Part shown: piece after piece, positions 16,299 through 24,638 of the stretch
Position numbering within the stretch: the stretch's first letter is position 1
How the letters are laid out: each line of letters opens with the position of its first letter
Origin: 13-2-20CM-68-14 sp046723355
GTDB taxonomy: Bacteria > Actinomycetota > Thermoleophilia > Gaiellales > Gaiellaceae
Direction: 5' to 3'
Assembly: GCA_046723355.1 (NCBI GenBank)
Contig: JBKOUJ010000035.1
Span: forward strand, 1 to 64,000
DNA: 64,000 bases
The notes under the pieces: model-generated
What the model saw: the letters and a program-made list of their open reading frames with translations, nothing else
Told to the model about the DNA's origin: nothing
Databases searched by the model: none
Position numbers and translations under genes: made by a program

Positions 16299-17674
16299 GA
16301 CGGCGCCACGGCCGCAGAGATCGCGGAGGGCCCGGAGGCGCCGAGCGCGCGCACCGCGAAGAGCTTGGCGGGGCTATTAAGGTGAATCGCCGTCTCGAAG
16401 CCGGCGCGTGACGCTGTCCTGATCGGCTTCAGCTTCCGGGCGTTGGGGCCTGCGAGGACCTGCCAGCGCCGAATGCCGGTGGCGCCGTTCCAGCTCGCGT
16501 AGACGGTCACGCCGCCGCCAATCCGCTTCGCGGCAATCGACGGTCGCGAGCGCGGGCGCGCGGTCCAGGTGAACCGGTAGACGCGGTAGGAGTCGGCCTC
16601 TTTCGCGAACGAGCCGTCGAAGACGACGCGGCCCGCGGCGTCAAACTCGGTGAACCAGGGGTTCTGCCCCCAGCCGACGAGGAGGTGGCCTTTCGGGAGC
16701 AGCTGCACGTTTCCCTGGCTTCCGGACAACAGGCCCTTCGGGTGCGTGTACGCGTGCAGGAGCTTCACGGTGCGTCGACGAACGTCGATGCGGAGGAGCA
16801 GCGCCCGCGACTCCTTCTCGATTGCCGGGTTCGCCCCGTTGTCGAACAGGGAGATCGTGTTCGGTGCGTGCCAGCGCGCGTCGTGCTGCCAATTGAAGGT
16901 CGTCCCCGGGCCCATCGTGAAATCGCTCCGCTTCCCGCCGAGGCGCCATCGGATCGCACCAGTCCGCCGGTTGATGTCGTACAGCGCGCGGGTGTTCCGC
17001 GCCGAGATGAGGTAGTTGCCGTTCGGGTCGAGTGCGACCGAGTTGATGTGGAAGTAGTCGAACGGCTGCCCGCTCCTCGGTTGTGCATAGGACTCCGACA
17101 GGGGCACGTGCGCAAGCGCGTTCCACTGGAAGAACACGCGTCCGCTCGGGATCGCGAGTTCCTGGAATCCGCAATCCCAGGTGTCGCCGCGCTGGTGGTA
17201 GAACGTGATCAGGGCTGTGTTCCGCGGCGTGATCGTGAATTCGTGCTCGTCCCCGGAAACACCGTTTCCGGCACGGAGGATGGCGATCCGCCGGTAGGCG
17301 TCGTTGTAGATCACGTAGTAGCCACTGCCGATCCCGTTCTGGGACTGGCCCTCCCACCAGGTCAGCACCTTCCGTCCGTGGTAGCGCTGGACGCGGAAGT
17401 CCGTCGGGCCGTTCGTTGACGGGTGGAACCAGATCGGCCGGCCACGGTTGTCGATGATCAGCGTCCCCTCAGGCTCGATCTTCTTCGGCGCGAGGAAGAT
17501 GTAGCCCGGGGCGATTACCTTGCCCTTGGCGTCGATCGTGACGACGGGCGGCTTCAAGTCCGGACGCGAGACAAAGTGCATGAGCGGAGGATCCGCCGCT
17601 GCGCGCCGCGAGTCACCATACGCGGCCCCGGCGATGGCGAGGCCGATGAGCGCAAAGCCCAGAACTTTTCGCAG
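16295..17674 (-). CDS. Secreted arylsulfotransferase-family (ASST-like) protein
   Basis: About 459 aa with an N-terminal signal peptide (RKVLGFALIGLAIAGAAYG) and a beta-propeller-like body. GDEHEFTITPRNTALITFYH, FHINSVALDPNGNYLISARN and FNWQHDARWHAPNTISLFDN are typical of the arylsulfotransferase propeller family, in which the histidine in the first motif is catalytic in true sulfotransferases; many relatives have unknown activity. A C-terminal fibronectin-like region follows. The start is unclear. An in-frame ATG (17746) falls inside tRNA-Glu and a GTG lies at 17731. A CTG at 17674 is preceded by GGGAGG and by a -10 TAGTCT (17698-17703), and it places the signal peptide at the N-terminus, so I favour it. 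Confidence 0.75.
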   Translation of the reverse strand: MRKVLGFALIGLAIAGAAYGDSRRAAADPPLMHFVSRPDLKPPVVTIDAKGKVIAPGYIFLAPKKIEPEGTLIIDNRGRPIWFHPSTNGPTDFRVQRYHGRKVLTWWEGQSQNGIGSGYYVIYNDAYRRIAILRAGNGVSGDEHEFTITPRNTALITFYHQRGDTWDCGFQELAIPSGRVFFQWNALAHVPLSESYAQPRSGQPFDYFHINSVALDPNGNYLISARNTRALYDINRRTGAIRWRLGGKRSDFTMGPGTTFNWQHDARWHAPNTISLFDNGANPAIEKESRALLLRIDVRRRTVKLLHAYTHPKGLLSGSQGNVQLLPKGHLLVGWGQNPWFTEFDAAGRVVFDGSFAKEADSYRVYRFTWTARPRSRPSIAAKRIGGGVTVYASWNGATGIRRWQVLAGPNARKLKPIRTASRAGFETAIHLNSPAKLFAVRALGASGPSAISAAVAPS

Positions 17675-17697
17675 AGGTCCTCCCGTCGTCGGCGGGC

Positions 17698-17703
17698 AGA
17701 CTA
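17698..17703 (-). promoter_or_regulatory. -10 box TAGTCT upstream of the ASST-like gene
   Basis: On the minus strand TAGTCT would place transcription start near 17691, downstream of the in-frame ATG and GTG codons, leaving the CTG at 17674 with GGGAGG 4 nt before it as the best initiation site. Confidence 0.45.
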
Positions 17704-17739
17704 GCGGCGCCGCGAAATGCGCGCCGAACACGTGAGAGA

Positions 17740-17811
17740 GGCGCATACGGGATTCGAACCCGTGCCGCCGCCGTGAGAGGGCGGTGTCCTAGGCCACTAG
17801 ACGAATGCGCC
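17740..17811 (-). tRNA. tRNA-Glu (CTC)
   Basis: A cloverleaf of 72 nt: acceptor GGCGCAT/ATGCGCC, anticodon stem CCGCC/GGCGG around CTCTCAC (anticodon CTC), and T-arm ACGGGTTCGAATCCCGT. No CCA is encoded. The base after the acceptor stem reads U, an uncommon discriminator for glutamate tRNA. Confidence 0.93.
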
Positions 17812-17881
17812 GGAGAGCGGGAGTGTAGCCGGTGGGGGGAAAGCCGGTCTCCGCGGATCGCCGACCTGGTCACGAAAAGAG

Positions 17882-17906
17882 AAAACCCCGCCTGGGCGGG
17901 GCTTTT
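17882..17906. terminator. Bidirectional intrinsic terminator between the two tRNA genes
   Basis: Perfect stem CCCCGCC (17886-17892) / GGCGGGG (17895-17901) with a 2-nt loop, flanked by AAAA on one side and TTTT on the other. On the minus strand it follows tRNA-Gln and ends its transcript. Confidence 0.85.
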
Positions 17907-17914
17907 CACACAGG

Positions 17915-17985
17915 CTGCGGGGCTAGGATTCGAACCTAGACTACTCGGTCCAGAGCCGAGCGTCCTACCGTTAGACGACCCCGCA
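17915..17985 (-). tRNA. tRNA-Gln (CTG)
   Basis: A cloverleaf of 71 nt: acceptor TGCGGGG/CCCCGCA, D-arm TCTAACGGTAGGA, anticodon stem CTCGG/CCGAG around CTCTGGA (anticodon CTG), and T-arm CTAGGTTCGAATCCTAG. CCA is not encoded. A strong terminator follows. Confidence 0.93.
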
Positions 17986-17987
17986 AA

Positions 17988-18038
17988 GGCGTCGCTTGCG
18001 ATGCCGATTTGGAGGGCAAACGGCTTCGCCGGTTGCCC
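17988..18038 (+). repeat. Dispersed stem-loop element, copy c
   Basis: The consensus arm GGCGTCGCTTGCGATGCCGA is intact, followed by GGGCAAACGGC-ttc-GCCGGTTGCCC (10 of 11 pairs). The stem differs completely from copies a, d and e yet still pairs, showing selection for structure. It sits 2 bp upstream of tRNA-Gln. Confidence 0.7.
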
Positions 18039-18072
18039 GTTTTCCTTGTGGCCTGCGAAGTGTAGCGCCGGT

Positions 18073-18846
18073 CTAATCGAGAGGCTCGCGACCGCGGCGG
18101 AGCTCCGGCGCCACGCCGAGCCCTCCGTCGGACACGAGGATCTGGCCAGTGATCCAGCCCCCGCGCGGGGAACAGAGGAAGGCGACGAGTTCAGCTGCGT
18201 CCTCGGGACGGCCGATCCGACGAAGCGGCGTCGCTTCGCCGATGCGCTCGGCGAGTTCCGCCGAGAGCCAACCGGTGTCCGTCGGGCCCGGGTCGACGGC
18301 GTTGACCGTGATTCCCTTCGGCCCGAGCTCTACCGCTGAGGCGACAACGATCTGCTCGAGTGCCTTCTTGCTCGCGCCGTAGGCGATCTCGCCGTGGACG
18401 GCGCTTGTGGTGAAGGCGACGATCCGTCCGGAGCCCGGCTCGCCTCGGAAGCGGCGCGCGAACTCCGCCACGAGGTGCAGCGTCGCCCGTGCATTGACGG
18501 TGAGGTGGCGGTCGAAGGCGGGGGCGGTCGTGTCGAGGACGCCGCCCAGTCGCGATTCCGTGTGGACGACCACGAGTGCGGTCAGGAGCCCGACGGCAGC
18601 TTCTGCGGCCGCGACGACACGGGCCGGCGCCTGCGGATCGCCGAGGTCGTCCTCGCTCCAGGCGGCGAGCGTTCCCTCTTCCAAGAGCCGCTGCGGCGCG
18701 TCGGGATCGGCGCCCCAAGGTTCCGTCTCGTCGTACGGTCGAAAGCCTGTTCCGGCCACCGTCCAACCATCTCGCGCGAGCGTCCGCGCGACTGCGGAGG
18801 CGATGCCGCCGAGGCGGCTGACCCCGGTGACGAGGGCGGCCGGCAC
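18073..18846 (-). CDS. Short-chain dehydrogenase/reductase
   Basis: A 257-aa Rossmann-fold NAD(P)-dependent oxidoreductase. The N-terminal cofactor motif is TGVSRLGGIA (a variant TGxxxxxGI), the active-site YGASKKA gives the Tyr/Lys pair, and the C-terminal LCSPRGGWITGQILVSDGG is typical of FabG-like SDRs. A long insert after the first strand (residues 38-75, acidic) is unusual. Substrate unknown. The start is GTG, 8 bp from the HD-domain gene upstream, so they are probably co-transcribed. Confidence 0.88.
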   Translation of the reverse strand: MPAALVTGVSRLGGIASAVARTLARDGWTVAGTGFRPYDETEPWGADPDAPQRLLEEGTLAAWSEDDLGDPQAPARVVAAAEAAVGLLTALVVVHTESRLGGVLDTTAPAFDRHLTVNARATLHLVAEFARRFRGEPGSGRIVAFTTSAVHGEIAYGASKKALEQIVVASAVELGPKGITVNAVDPGPTDTGWLSAELAERIGEATPLRRIGRPEDAAELVAFLCSPRGGWITGQILVSDGGLGVAPELRRGREPLD

Positions 18847-18854
18847 GTGTGGGG

Positions 18855-19733
18855 TTAAGTCTCGAGCCGGTAGGTCGGCAGCAGGAGCTTCTCAGCCTCG
18901 CCCTCGATGTGGGCGATCACGTCGACGTAGGGCTCGAGCCCGGAGCCGCGCAGCTTCGAGCCGAGCACCTCGTCGACCTGATAGATCCCGGACGAGTTGT
19001 TCATCGTGATCTCGATCCCGATCGGGCGCTCCATCCCGTCGGTGATCGTGACGTCGTCGATCGCGGCTGCCGAGAGAGAATGGATCGACACGCGGCCGTG
19101 CTCGAACGGGATCCGGGAACGGCCTTTGGCCATGTCGAGCGCGTCGGCAACGCGGACGATTCCTGCCTCAAGCGTCAGCGGCCTGCCGTACTCGCGGTGG
19201 CTCGTGATCGCGTGCAGCACCTCCGAGGCGATCACCGTCAGCTCGGGCTCCTCATAGAGGCCTTCGAGCAGCTGCCGCTCCTTTGGCTCGGCCAGGAAGA
19301 GGCTGAAGTCCTCGTGGCCGTCGCGGTGGACCGCCATTCCGATGCAGTGCAGGAGCGCCGCGAGCGTGACGACGATCTCGGCGTCGTCCCTCTCGAAGCC
19401 GTAGTCGTTTACGACCGACGGCTCGACGCCGTGCTTCGTCAGCTGGCGGAGGAGCTTCAGCGCGATGTTGGTCACGATCTGGACGTGCACCCAGGAGTGG
19501 TCGTTGATCTGCATCCGGGCGACGGCGTTCACGTTCGCGACGTGCCACCACGCCTTCAACTGCTTGTCGCGGTTGACACGCTCGAGCAGCGTGCGCAGCT
19601 TCCGGTTCCCGCGGGCGGGCACGTTGATGTGCATCCGTTCGACGGCTTCGGCCGGCGTCAGGCGGGTATCTCGCTCGGCCTCCTCTGAGATCGGCTGGTC
19701 GATTCGCTCTTCGGTCTGCTTGTCGAGCGCCAC
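18855..19733 (-). CDS. HD-domain protein with a substituted metal motif
   Basis: A 292-aa protein of the HD phosphohydrolase type. The first histidine region is DHSWVHVQIVTNIALKLL, and where the HD pair is expected it reads LLHCIGMAVHRDGHEDF, so the aspartate is a cysteine. A later RVADALDMAKGRSR segment carries the C-terminal aspartate. Losing the HD aspartate may remove or change the metal site. A C-terminal alpha/beta tail of about 90 residues follows. GTG start with TAGGCT 7 nt upstream. In a likely operon with the SDR gene. Confidence 0.7.
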   Translation of the reverse strand: MALDKQTEERIDQPISEEAERDTRLTPAEAVERMHINVPARGNRKLRTLLERVNRDKQLKAWWHVANVNAVARMQINDHSWVHVQIVTNIALKLLRQLTKHGVEPSVVNDYGFERDDAEIVVTLAALLHCIGMAVHRDGHEDFSLFLAEPKERQLLEGLYEEPELTVIASEVLHAITSHREYGRPLTLEAGIVRVADALDMAKGRSRIPFEHGRVSIHSLSAAAIDDVTITDGMERPIGIEITMNNSSGIYQVDEVLGSKLRGSGLEPYVDVIAHIEGEAEKLLLPTYRLET

Positions 19734-19743
19734 GGCGCAGAGC

Positions 19744-20100
19744 CTACGCCGCCAGCTCGATCTCGCGGGCCTGCGCCAGCCAGTCGGCGAACAACTTGGA
19801 GTCGAGGTCCTGCGGTTCGCGGAGCTTGGCGTGCGCCATCACGTCGCCTGAGGTTTCGAGCGGCCCCGACGGGTCGTCGATCGAAGCGCCATGCCAGAAC
19901 CCGAAGGTGAGATGCCTCGACGCCGCATTCAGGGAGCAGACCGGCTTCTTGCGGAGGCTCGAGGTCGGATGAGCCCACTTGATCGCCGATTCGGCGCCTT
20001 CGAGGTTGGCGTCGATCGCCGCACACGTCTGCCGCGCGACGTCGGCGAGTTGGGGCGGCAGCGCCGCGATGTACTCGCCGACGGTCGCGCACTTCGCCAT
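19744..20100 (-). CDS. DUF1801/YdhG-like small protein
   Basis: A 118-aa cytosolic protein with the family look of DUF1801: an N-terminal helix (VGEYIAALPPQLADVARQTC), then GAESAIKWAHPTSSLRKKPVCSL and a FGFWHGASIDD segment. Some family members bind metals or DNA; function here is unknown. The ATG at 20100 is preceded 7 nt upstream by TAGGCT. Confidence 0.7.
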   Translation of the reverse strand: MAKCATVGEYIAALPPQLADVARQTCAAIDANLEGAESAIKWAHPTSSLRKKPVCSLNAASRHLTFGFWHGASIDDPSGPLETSGDVMAHAKLREPQDLDSKLFADWLAQAREIELAA

Positions 20101-20164
20101 CACGGAGAGCCTACGCCTGCGACCGATTGCCGGTGCGGCGATTTCGTGCTCCCTCGGCCCATTC

Positions 20165-20181
20165 CCCCACCCTGGGTGGGG
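20165..20181. repeat. C/G-rich perfect palindrome, copy 2 of 3
   Basis: CCCCACCC-t-GGGTGGGG in the 190-bp gap downstream of the ABC exporter and upstream of the DUF1801 gene on the opposite side. No gene is visible in this gap. Confidence 0.55.
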
Positions 20182-20290
20182 CTCACCCGCCTCCCTCGCG
20201 GTCGAGGCTACCGGGGAAATGCGTACAGGTGTGGGGCGGGTCTATGCCGATTCCGTGCCAAGCGCCTCGGGTCGTGCGCGGGCGCGGTGC

Positions 20291-22096
20291 CTACGCGGCG
20301 TCCGCCGCCCAGTCGCCGTAGAGCGACGTGTAAAGCCCCCGCTTCTCCATGAGCTCGTCGTGGCTGCCCTGCTCGACGATGCGGCCGTGCTCCAGCACCA
20401 CGATCAGATCGGCGTCGCGAATCGTCGAGAGGCGGTGGGCGATGATGAAGGCGGTCCGGCCCGACAGAAGCAGCCGCAGCGCCTGCTCGATCTTCCGCTC
20501 CGTGCCGATGTCGACCGAAGACGTCGCCTCGTCGAGGATGAGGATCCGAGGGTCGGCGAGCAGAGCGCGCGCCAGCGCGACCAACTGGCGCTGGCCGAGC
20601 GAGAGCCGGCTGCCTCGTTCCTGTACCTCGGTCTCGTAGCCGTTCTCGAGCCGCAGGATGAACTCGTGCGCGCCCACGGCCTGCGCCGCGCGCACGATCT
20701 CCTCGCCCGGGGCGTCGGGTCGCCCGAAAGCGATGTTCTCGGCGACGGTACCGGCGAATAGGAACCCCTCCTGTGGGACGATCCCGAGCTGGCGGCGAAG
20801 GGACGCCTGCGTGACATCTCGGAGGTCGATCCCGTCGATCGTGATCCGGCCCGCACGCGGGTCGTAGAAACGTGCCAGAAGCTTCGCGATCGTCGACTTG
20901 CCCGCGCCGGTGTGGCCGACCAGGGCTGCCGTCGTCCCCGCCGGCACGTCGAGGTCAAGGTCGGGCAGGACGTCCGGCCCCTCGCCGTAGCCGAACCGGA
21001 CGTGCTCGAAGCGGACGTGGCCCTCGACCGTGGGAAGCTCCCGCGCGCCCGGCTTGTCGAGCACCTGTGGCTCCTCGTCGAGCACATCCATGATCTTGTC
21101 CAGGGCCGCCGTCGCCGACAGGAAGGTGCTGTAGAGCTGCGAGAGCTGCTGGACCGGGTCGAAGAAGTTCTGGACGTAGAGCATGAAGGCGAACAACGTC
21201 CCGAGCGTGACGGCCCCGCCGAAGTACAAGTAGCCGCCGTATCCGAGCACGACCGCTAGCGCGATCGACGAGACGAGGTCGACGAAGGGGAAGTAGAGGG
21301 CGTTCAGGACGACCGTCCGCATGTTCGCCTCGCGGTAGTGCTCGGCCACCTCGCGGAAGTGGGCGATGTTGCGGGCCTCGCGGGTGAACGCCTGGACGAT
21401 CCGCATTCCCGCGATGTCCTCCGCGAGCGTGGCGGTGACCAGGCCGAGCCGCTCGCGGACGGCGGCGTATGCACGCGCGGAGTGGATCCGGAAGAGAACT
21501 GTCCCGATGCTCATGACGGGGATGACGGCGAGCGTCGCCAGCGCGAGCCGCCAGTCGAGGACGAAGAGCAGAATCGCGGTGCCGAGGAGGGTCAGCGAGC
21601 TCTGGACGAGCGTCGTGACGCCGTCGGTGACGAGCTGGTCGAGCGCCTCGACGTCGTTCGTGAGGCGGCTGATGATCACACCGGCCCGGTTTCGCTCGAA
21701 GAACCCCAGCGAGAGCCTCTGCAGATGACCGAAAAGCTTGATCCGCAGGTCGGCGAGGATGCGTTCGCCGACCCAGCCGGTCAGGTACGTCTGCACGTAG
21801 CTCATGCCCCAGTTGGCCAGGCCTGCGAGCAGGAAGGCGATGACGATCACCCAGAGGGCACCGAGATCGTGCTTGCGGATCCCGTCGTCGATCGCGTACT
21901 TGGAAAGGAACGGCGGCGCGAGCGCGGTCGCCGTCGCGAGCAGCAGGGAGAAGATGGAGAACGTCGTGCGCGTCTTGTAGGGCGCCGTCAGGCGCGCGAG
22001 CGTGGCGACCCGACGCCGGGTGCGGCGCCAGGACCAGTCGTCGACCTGCGCCCCGCGCTGCATGCTCAGGTGGCTGCCCGGCTGCCAAACCCTCAT
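20291..22096 (-). CDS. ABC exporter half-transporter A (catalytic Walker B, altered signature)
   Basis: A 601-aa fused membrane/ATPase half-transporter: about six transmembrane helices (residues 45-330), then a nucleotide-binding domain. Walker A is GHTGAGKST (394-402), Walker B ILILDEATSSVD with the catalytic glutamate, and the H-loop IIAHRLST. The signature is LSLGQRQ (498-504) instead of LSGGQRQ. It is encoded just after the second half-transporter, with which it should form a heterodimer; the two deviations fall in the same ATP site. Likely exports a lipid, drug or peptide; substrate unknown. GGAG precedes the ATG. Confidence 0.9.
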   Translation of the reverse strand: MRVWQPGSHLSMQRGAQVDDWSWRRTRRRVATLARLTAPYKTRTTFSIFSLLLATATALAPPFLSKYAIDDGIRKHDLGALWVIVIAFLLAGLANWGMSYVQTYLTGWVGERILADLRIKLFGHLQRLSLGFFERNRAGVIISRLTNDVEALDQLVTDGVTTLVQSSLTLLGTAILLFVLDWRLALATLAVIPVMSIGTVLFRIHSARAYAAVRERLGLVTATLAEDIAGMRIVQAFTREARNIAHFREVAEHYREANMRTVVLNALYFPFVDLVSSIALAVVLGYGGYLYFGGAVTLGTLFAFMLYVQNFFDPVQQLSQLYSTFLSATAALDKIMDVLDEEPQVLDKPGARELPTVEGHVRFEHVRFGYGEGPDVLPDLDLDVPAGTTAALVGHTGAGKSTIAKLLARFYDPRAGRITIDGIDLRDVTQASLRRQLGIVPQEGFLFAGTVAENIAFGRPDAPGEEIVRAAQAVGAHEFILRLENGYETEVQERGSRLSLGQRQLVALARALLADPRILILDEATSSVDIGTERKIEQALRLLLSGRTAFIIAHRLSTIRDADLIVVLEHGRIVEQGSHDELMEKRGLYTSLYGDWAADAA

Positions 22097-22149
22097 GCGG
22101 TCTCCACTAGAGCGTTCGAGGGAAAGTCGGCCAACAGCGGCTTTCGGAC

Positions 22150-22202
22150 GGCCGCAGCGGCAAAGCCGCTACGGCCTCTAGGTCGGCATCGCAAGCGGTG
22201 CC
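22150..22202 (-). repeat. Dispersed stem-loop element, copy d
   Basis: Minus-strand arm GGCACCGCTTGCGATGCCGA, then GGCCGTAGCGGC-ttt-GCCGCTGCGGCC (11 of 12 pairs). Its first base follows the TGA of ABC half-transporter B directly, so it sits between the two exporter genes and could separate or tune their expression. Confidence 0.7.
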
Positions 22203-24008
22203 TCATGCGACTTCGGCCTCGTCGGCCTCCTCGACGAGGGCCCGCGCCTCGACAGCGTCCGCGAATTGGCGCTCGAGCAGGCCGTGCTCGTAGATGTCGC
22301 GGTACACGTCGCTCGTCTCGAGTAGGTCGTCGTGGGTGCCGCGCGCCGCGATCCGCCCGCCGTCGACGACCACGATCTCGTCCGCGAGCGAGATCGTCGA
22401 CAGGCGATGGGCGATGATCAGCGTCGTCCGCCCTTCCATCGCCTCACGCAGCCCGAGCCGGATCCGCGCTTCGGTGCTCGCGTCCACGGACGCGGTGGCG
22501 TCGTCGAGGATCAGGATGCGCGGATCGACCGCGATCGCGCGGGCGATTGCTAGCCGCTGCCGCTGGCCTCCGGAGAGCGTGATTCCGCGCTCGCCGATCA
22601 GCGTGTCGTAACCGTCGGGGAGACGCTCGATGAACTCGTGAGCCTGTGCGAGGCGCGCGACGCGCTCGACCTCGTCGTCGCCGAGATCGGGTGCCCCGAA
22701 CGTGATGTTCGCCCGGACGGTCGCGGAGAAGAGGAAGGTGTCCTGCGAGATGACGCCAACCTGGCGGCGCAGCGAGCGGAGCGTCACGTCCCGCACGTCG
22801 GCGCCGTCGACCGTTACGCGGCCCACGCTGACGTCATAGAACCGCGGCACGAGCGACGTCAGCGTTGTCTTGCCGGCGCCGGTGTGCCCGATCAGGGCGA
22901 TCGTCCGTCCCGCGGGCACGTCGAGGTTGACGTTCTCGAGCACCGGCCGGCCGGGCAAATACTCAAAGCTGACGTTCTCGAAGCGGATGTGCCCGCCGCC
23001 GGCCGGCACGTCGGTCGCGCTCGGCCGGTCGGCCACCTCCTCCGGCTCGTCGATCACCTGGAAGATGCGCTCCCCTGATGCCGTCGCCCGCTGGGCCTGG
23101 CCGATCCACATCCCGAGTGACCGAAGCGGCGTCACGAGCAGGCCGAGGTAGAGGTTGAAGGCGACGAAGCCGCCGATCGTGAGCTCGCCCGAGTTGACCA
23201 TCCGGGCTCCGACGAGCAGCACCGCCGCCTGCGCGACCAGCGGAATCCAGGAGATCAGCGGGACATAGAGCGCGCGCTGCCGGTTTGCCTTGATCGTCTG
23301 CCGGAACACCGCCTCCGAGCGGCCGCGGAACTTGGCGTTCTCCTTCGGCTCCTGCGCGAACGACTTGACGACGTGGACGCCGACGATGTTCTCCTCGGCG
23401 ACCGTGGCGACGTCCGCGAGCTTCTGCTGCACCTCACGGAGCGTGGGGTGCGAAACGTGGCTGTACCTGTACGCGAGCGCCACGAGGACCGGCGTGATCG
23501 CGAGCGCGATCAGTGCGAGCTTCCACTGGAAGACGAACAGGACGCCCGTCACGAACGCGATCGTCAGTGCGTTCTGGAAGAAGAAGATCAATCCGTAGCC
23601 GAGGAAGAAGCGCACACCCTGCAGATCGACGGTCGCGCGCGACATCAGCTGACCCGTCTGGTGCCGGTCATAGAAGCCGAACGAGAGCCGGACGAGGTGC
23701 GAGTAGAGGTCGCCGCGCAGGTCCATCTCGACGGCGAGCGCCTGGCGGCCGGAGATCATCCGGCGGCCGTACATCAGGATCGCGCGGAACAGCCCCAGCG
23801 CGACGATCGCGCCGACGTAGGTCCAGAGCTTGTGTCTGTCATGGGGTGCAAGCGCGTCGTCGATGACGTTCTTCGTCACCCAGATGAGCGCGATCTGGCT
23901 GCCCTGGTAGCCGATGGCAAACACCGTCGAGACGACCAGCGACAGTTTGTAGGGCTTCAGGAACCCGAGCAGGCGAAAAAACGTGCGCCTATACGGAACC
24001 GTGGCCAC
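22203..24008 (-). CDS. ABC exporter half-transporter B (degenerate Walker B)
   Basis: A 601-aa half-transporter with six membrane helices and a nucleotide-binding domain: Walker A GHTGAGKTT (374-382), canonical signature LSGGQRQ (478-484), but Walker B ILILDDATASVD, so the catalytic glutamate is aspartate (residue 503). This is the usual sign of the non-hydrolysing site of heterodimeric exporters (BmrCD or TM287/288 type). The 106-bp gap to half-transporter A contains a stem-loop element. GTG start with TAGGTT exactly 6 nt upstream. Confidence 0.9.
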   Translation of the reverse strand: MATVPYRRTFFRLLGFLKPYKLSLVVSTVFAIGYQGSQIALIWVTKNVIDDALAPHDRHKLWTYVGAIVALGLFRAILMYGRRMISGRQALAVEMDLRGDLYSHLVRLSFGFYDRHQTGQLMSRATVDLQGVRFFLGYGLIFFFQNALTIAFVTGVLFVFQWKLALIALAITPVLVALAYRYSHVSHPTLREVQQKLADVATVAEENIVGVHVVKSFAQEPKENAKFRGRSEAVFRQTIKANRQRALYVPLISWIPLVAQAAVLLVGARMVNSGELTIGGFVAFNLYLGLLVTPLRSLGMWIGQAQRATASGERIFQVIDEPEEVADRPSATDVPAGGGHIRFENVSFEYLPGRPVLENVNLDVPAGRTIALIGHTGAGKTTLTSLVPRFYDVSVGRVTVDGADVRDVTLRSLRRQVGVISQDTFLFSATVRANITFGAPDLGDDEVERVARLAQAHEFIERLPDGYDTLIGERGITLSGGQRQRLAIARAIAVDPRILILDDATASVDASTEARIRLGLREAMEGRTTLIIAHRLSTISLADEIVVVDGGRIAARGTHDDLLETSDVYRDIYEHGLLERQFADAVEARALVEEADEAEVA

Positions 24009-24014
24009 CCGGAA

Positions 24015-24020
24015 AACCTA
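24015..24020 (-). promoter_or_regulatory. -10 box TAGGTT, leaderless start of ABC half-transporter B
   Basis: Minus-strand TAGGTT, 6 nt, then the GTG at 24008. The hexamer includes the stop codon of the uracil-DNA glycosylase gene. Confidence 0.5.
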
Positions 24021-24638
24021 GCGGCGCTGTTCGCTGTCGAGTCGCAGGAGCTCGGATCGGATGAGCGCCGCAGCGTCCGCGACCCGCGCGCGGTTGGCGG
24101 GGTCGTTGAGCCAGCCGCTGGCGCCGGACGGGTGCGGGAGCGGGATCGCCACGGCGCCGTCCGCGTCGTACCGGCCGCCGACGCACTCGGTGACGCTCTT
24201 CAGGCCGAGGAGTCGGCGCGCTGCAAGCCCGCCGACTGGAACGATCAGCCTCGGTCGGATCAGGCGGAGCTCCCAGTCTCGCCAGAAGGCGCAGAGCTCT
24301 TGCTCGCGCGGGGTCGGCGTCCGGTCGCCTCGGCCCGAACGCGCCTTGCCTGGATAGCAGCGTGTGACGGAGGCGCAGTAGAACGTGGCGTAGAACTCGT
24401 CCTCGTCGAGCTCCAGCCAGCGGCGGAGCGTCCTGCCGGCGCGACCGCGCCACGGCAGCCGTTCGACGCCCTCGACCTGACCGGGTGCCTGACCGAACAT
24501 GTAGGCCTGCTGTCCCGTGTATGGCTGCACGATCGGCAGCGACTCGAGCGGGTACCCCGCCTCCACGCAGGCGCGGCAGACGCGGTTGTCGCGCTGGAGC
24601 GATCGCGCCGAGCGATAGCTCGAGCGCCGGCGCGTCAC
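24018..24638 (-). CDS. Uracil-DNA glycosylase family protein (Fe-S type)
   Basis: A 206-aa glycosylase that removes uracil from DNA in base-excision repair. It has MFGQAPGQVEG (residues 47-57) for motif A, and PLPHPSGASGW for motif B with its histidine. Four cysteines (CRAC near residue 21, then TRC and ELC further on) are placed as in the Fe-S-containing family 4/5 enzymes. Start GTG 24638 overlaps the TGA of the methyltransferase gene (GTGA), so the two are coupled. Confidence 0.88.
   Translation of the reverse strand: MTRRRSSYRSARSLQRDNRVCRACVEAGYPLESLPIVQPYTGQQAYMFGQAPGQVEGVERLPWRGRAGRTLRRWLELDEDEFYATFYCASVTRCYPGKARSGRGDRTPTPREQELCAFWRDWELRLIRPRLIVPVGGLAARRLLGLKSVTECVGGRYDADGAVAIPLPHPSGASGWLNDPANRARVADAAALIRSELLRLDSEQRR

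Noticed and set aside
17732..17746. ATG at 17746 as start of the ASST-like gene
   Set aside because: It lies inside the tRNA-Glu acceptor stem and upstream of the likely promoter.
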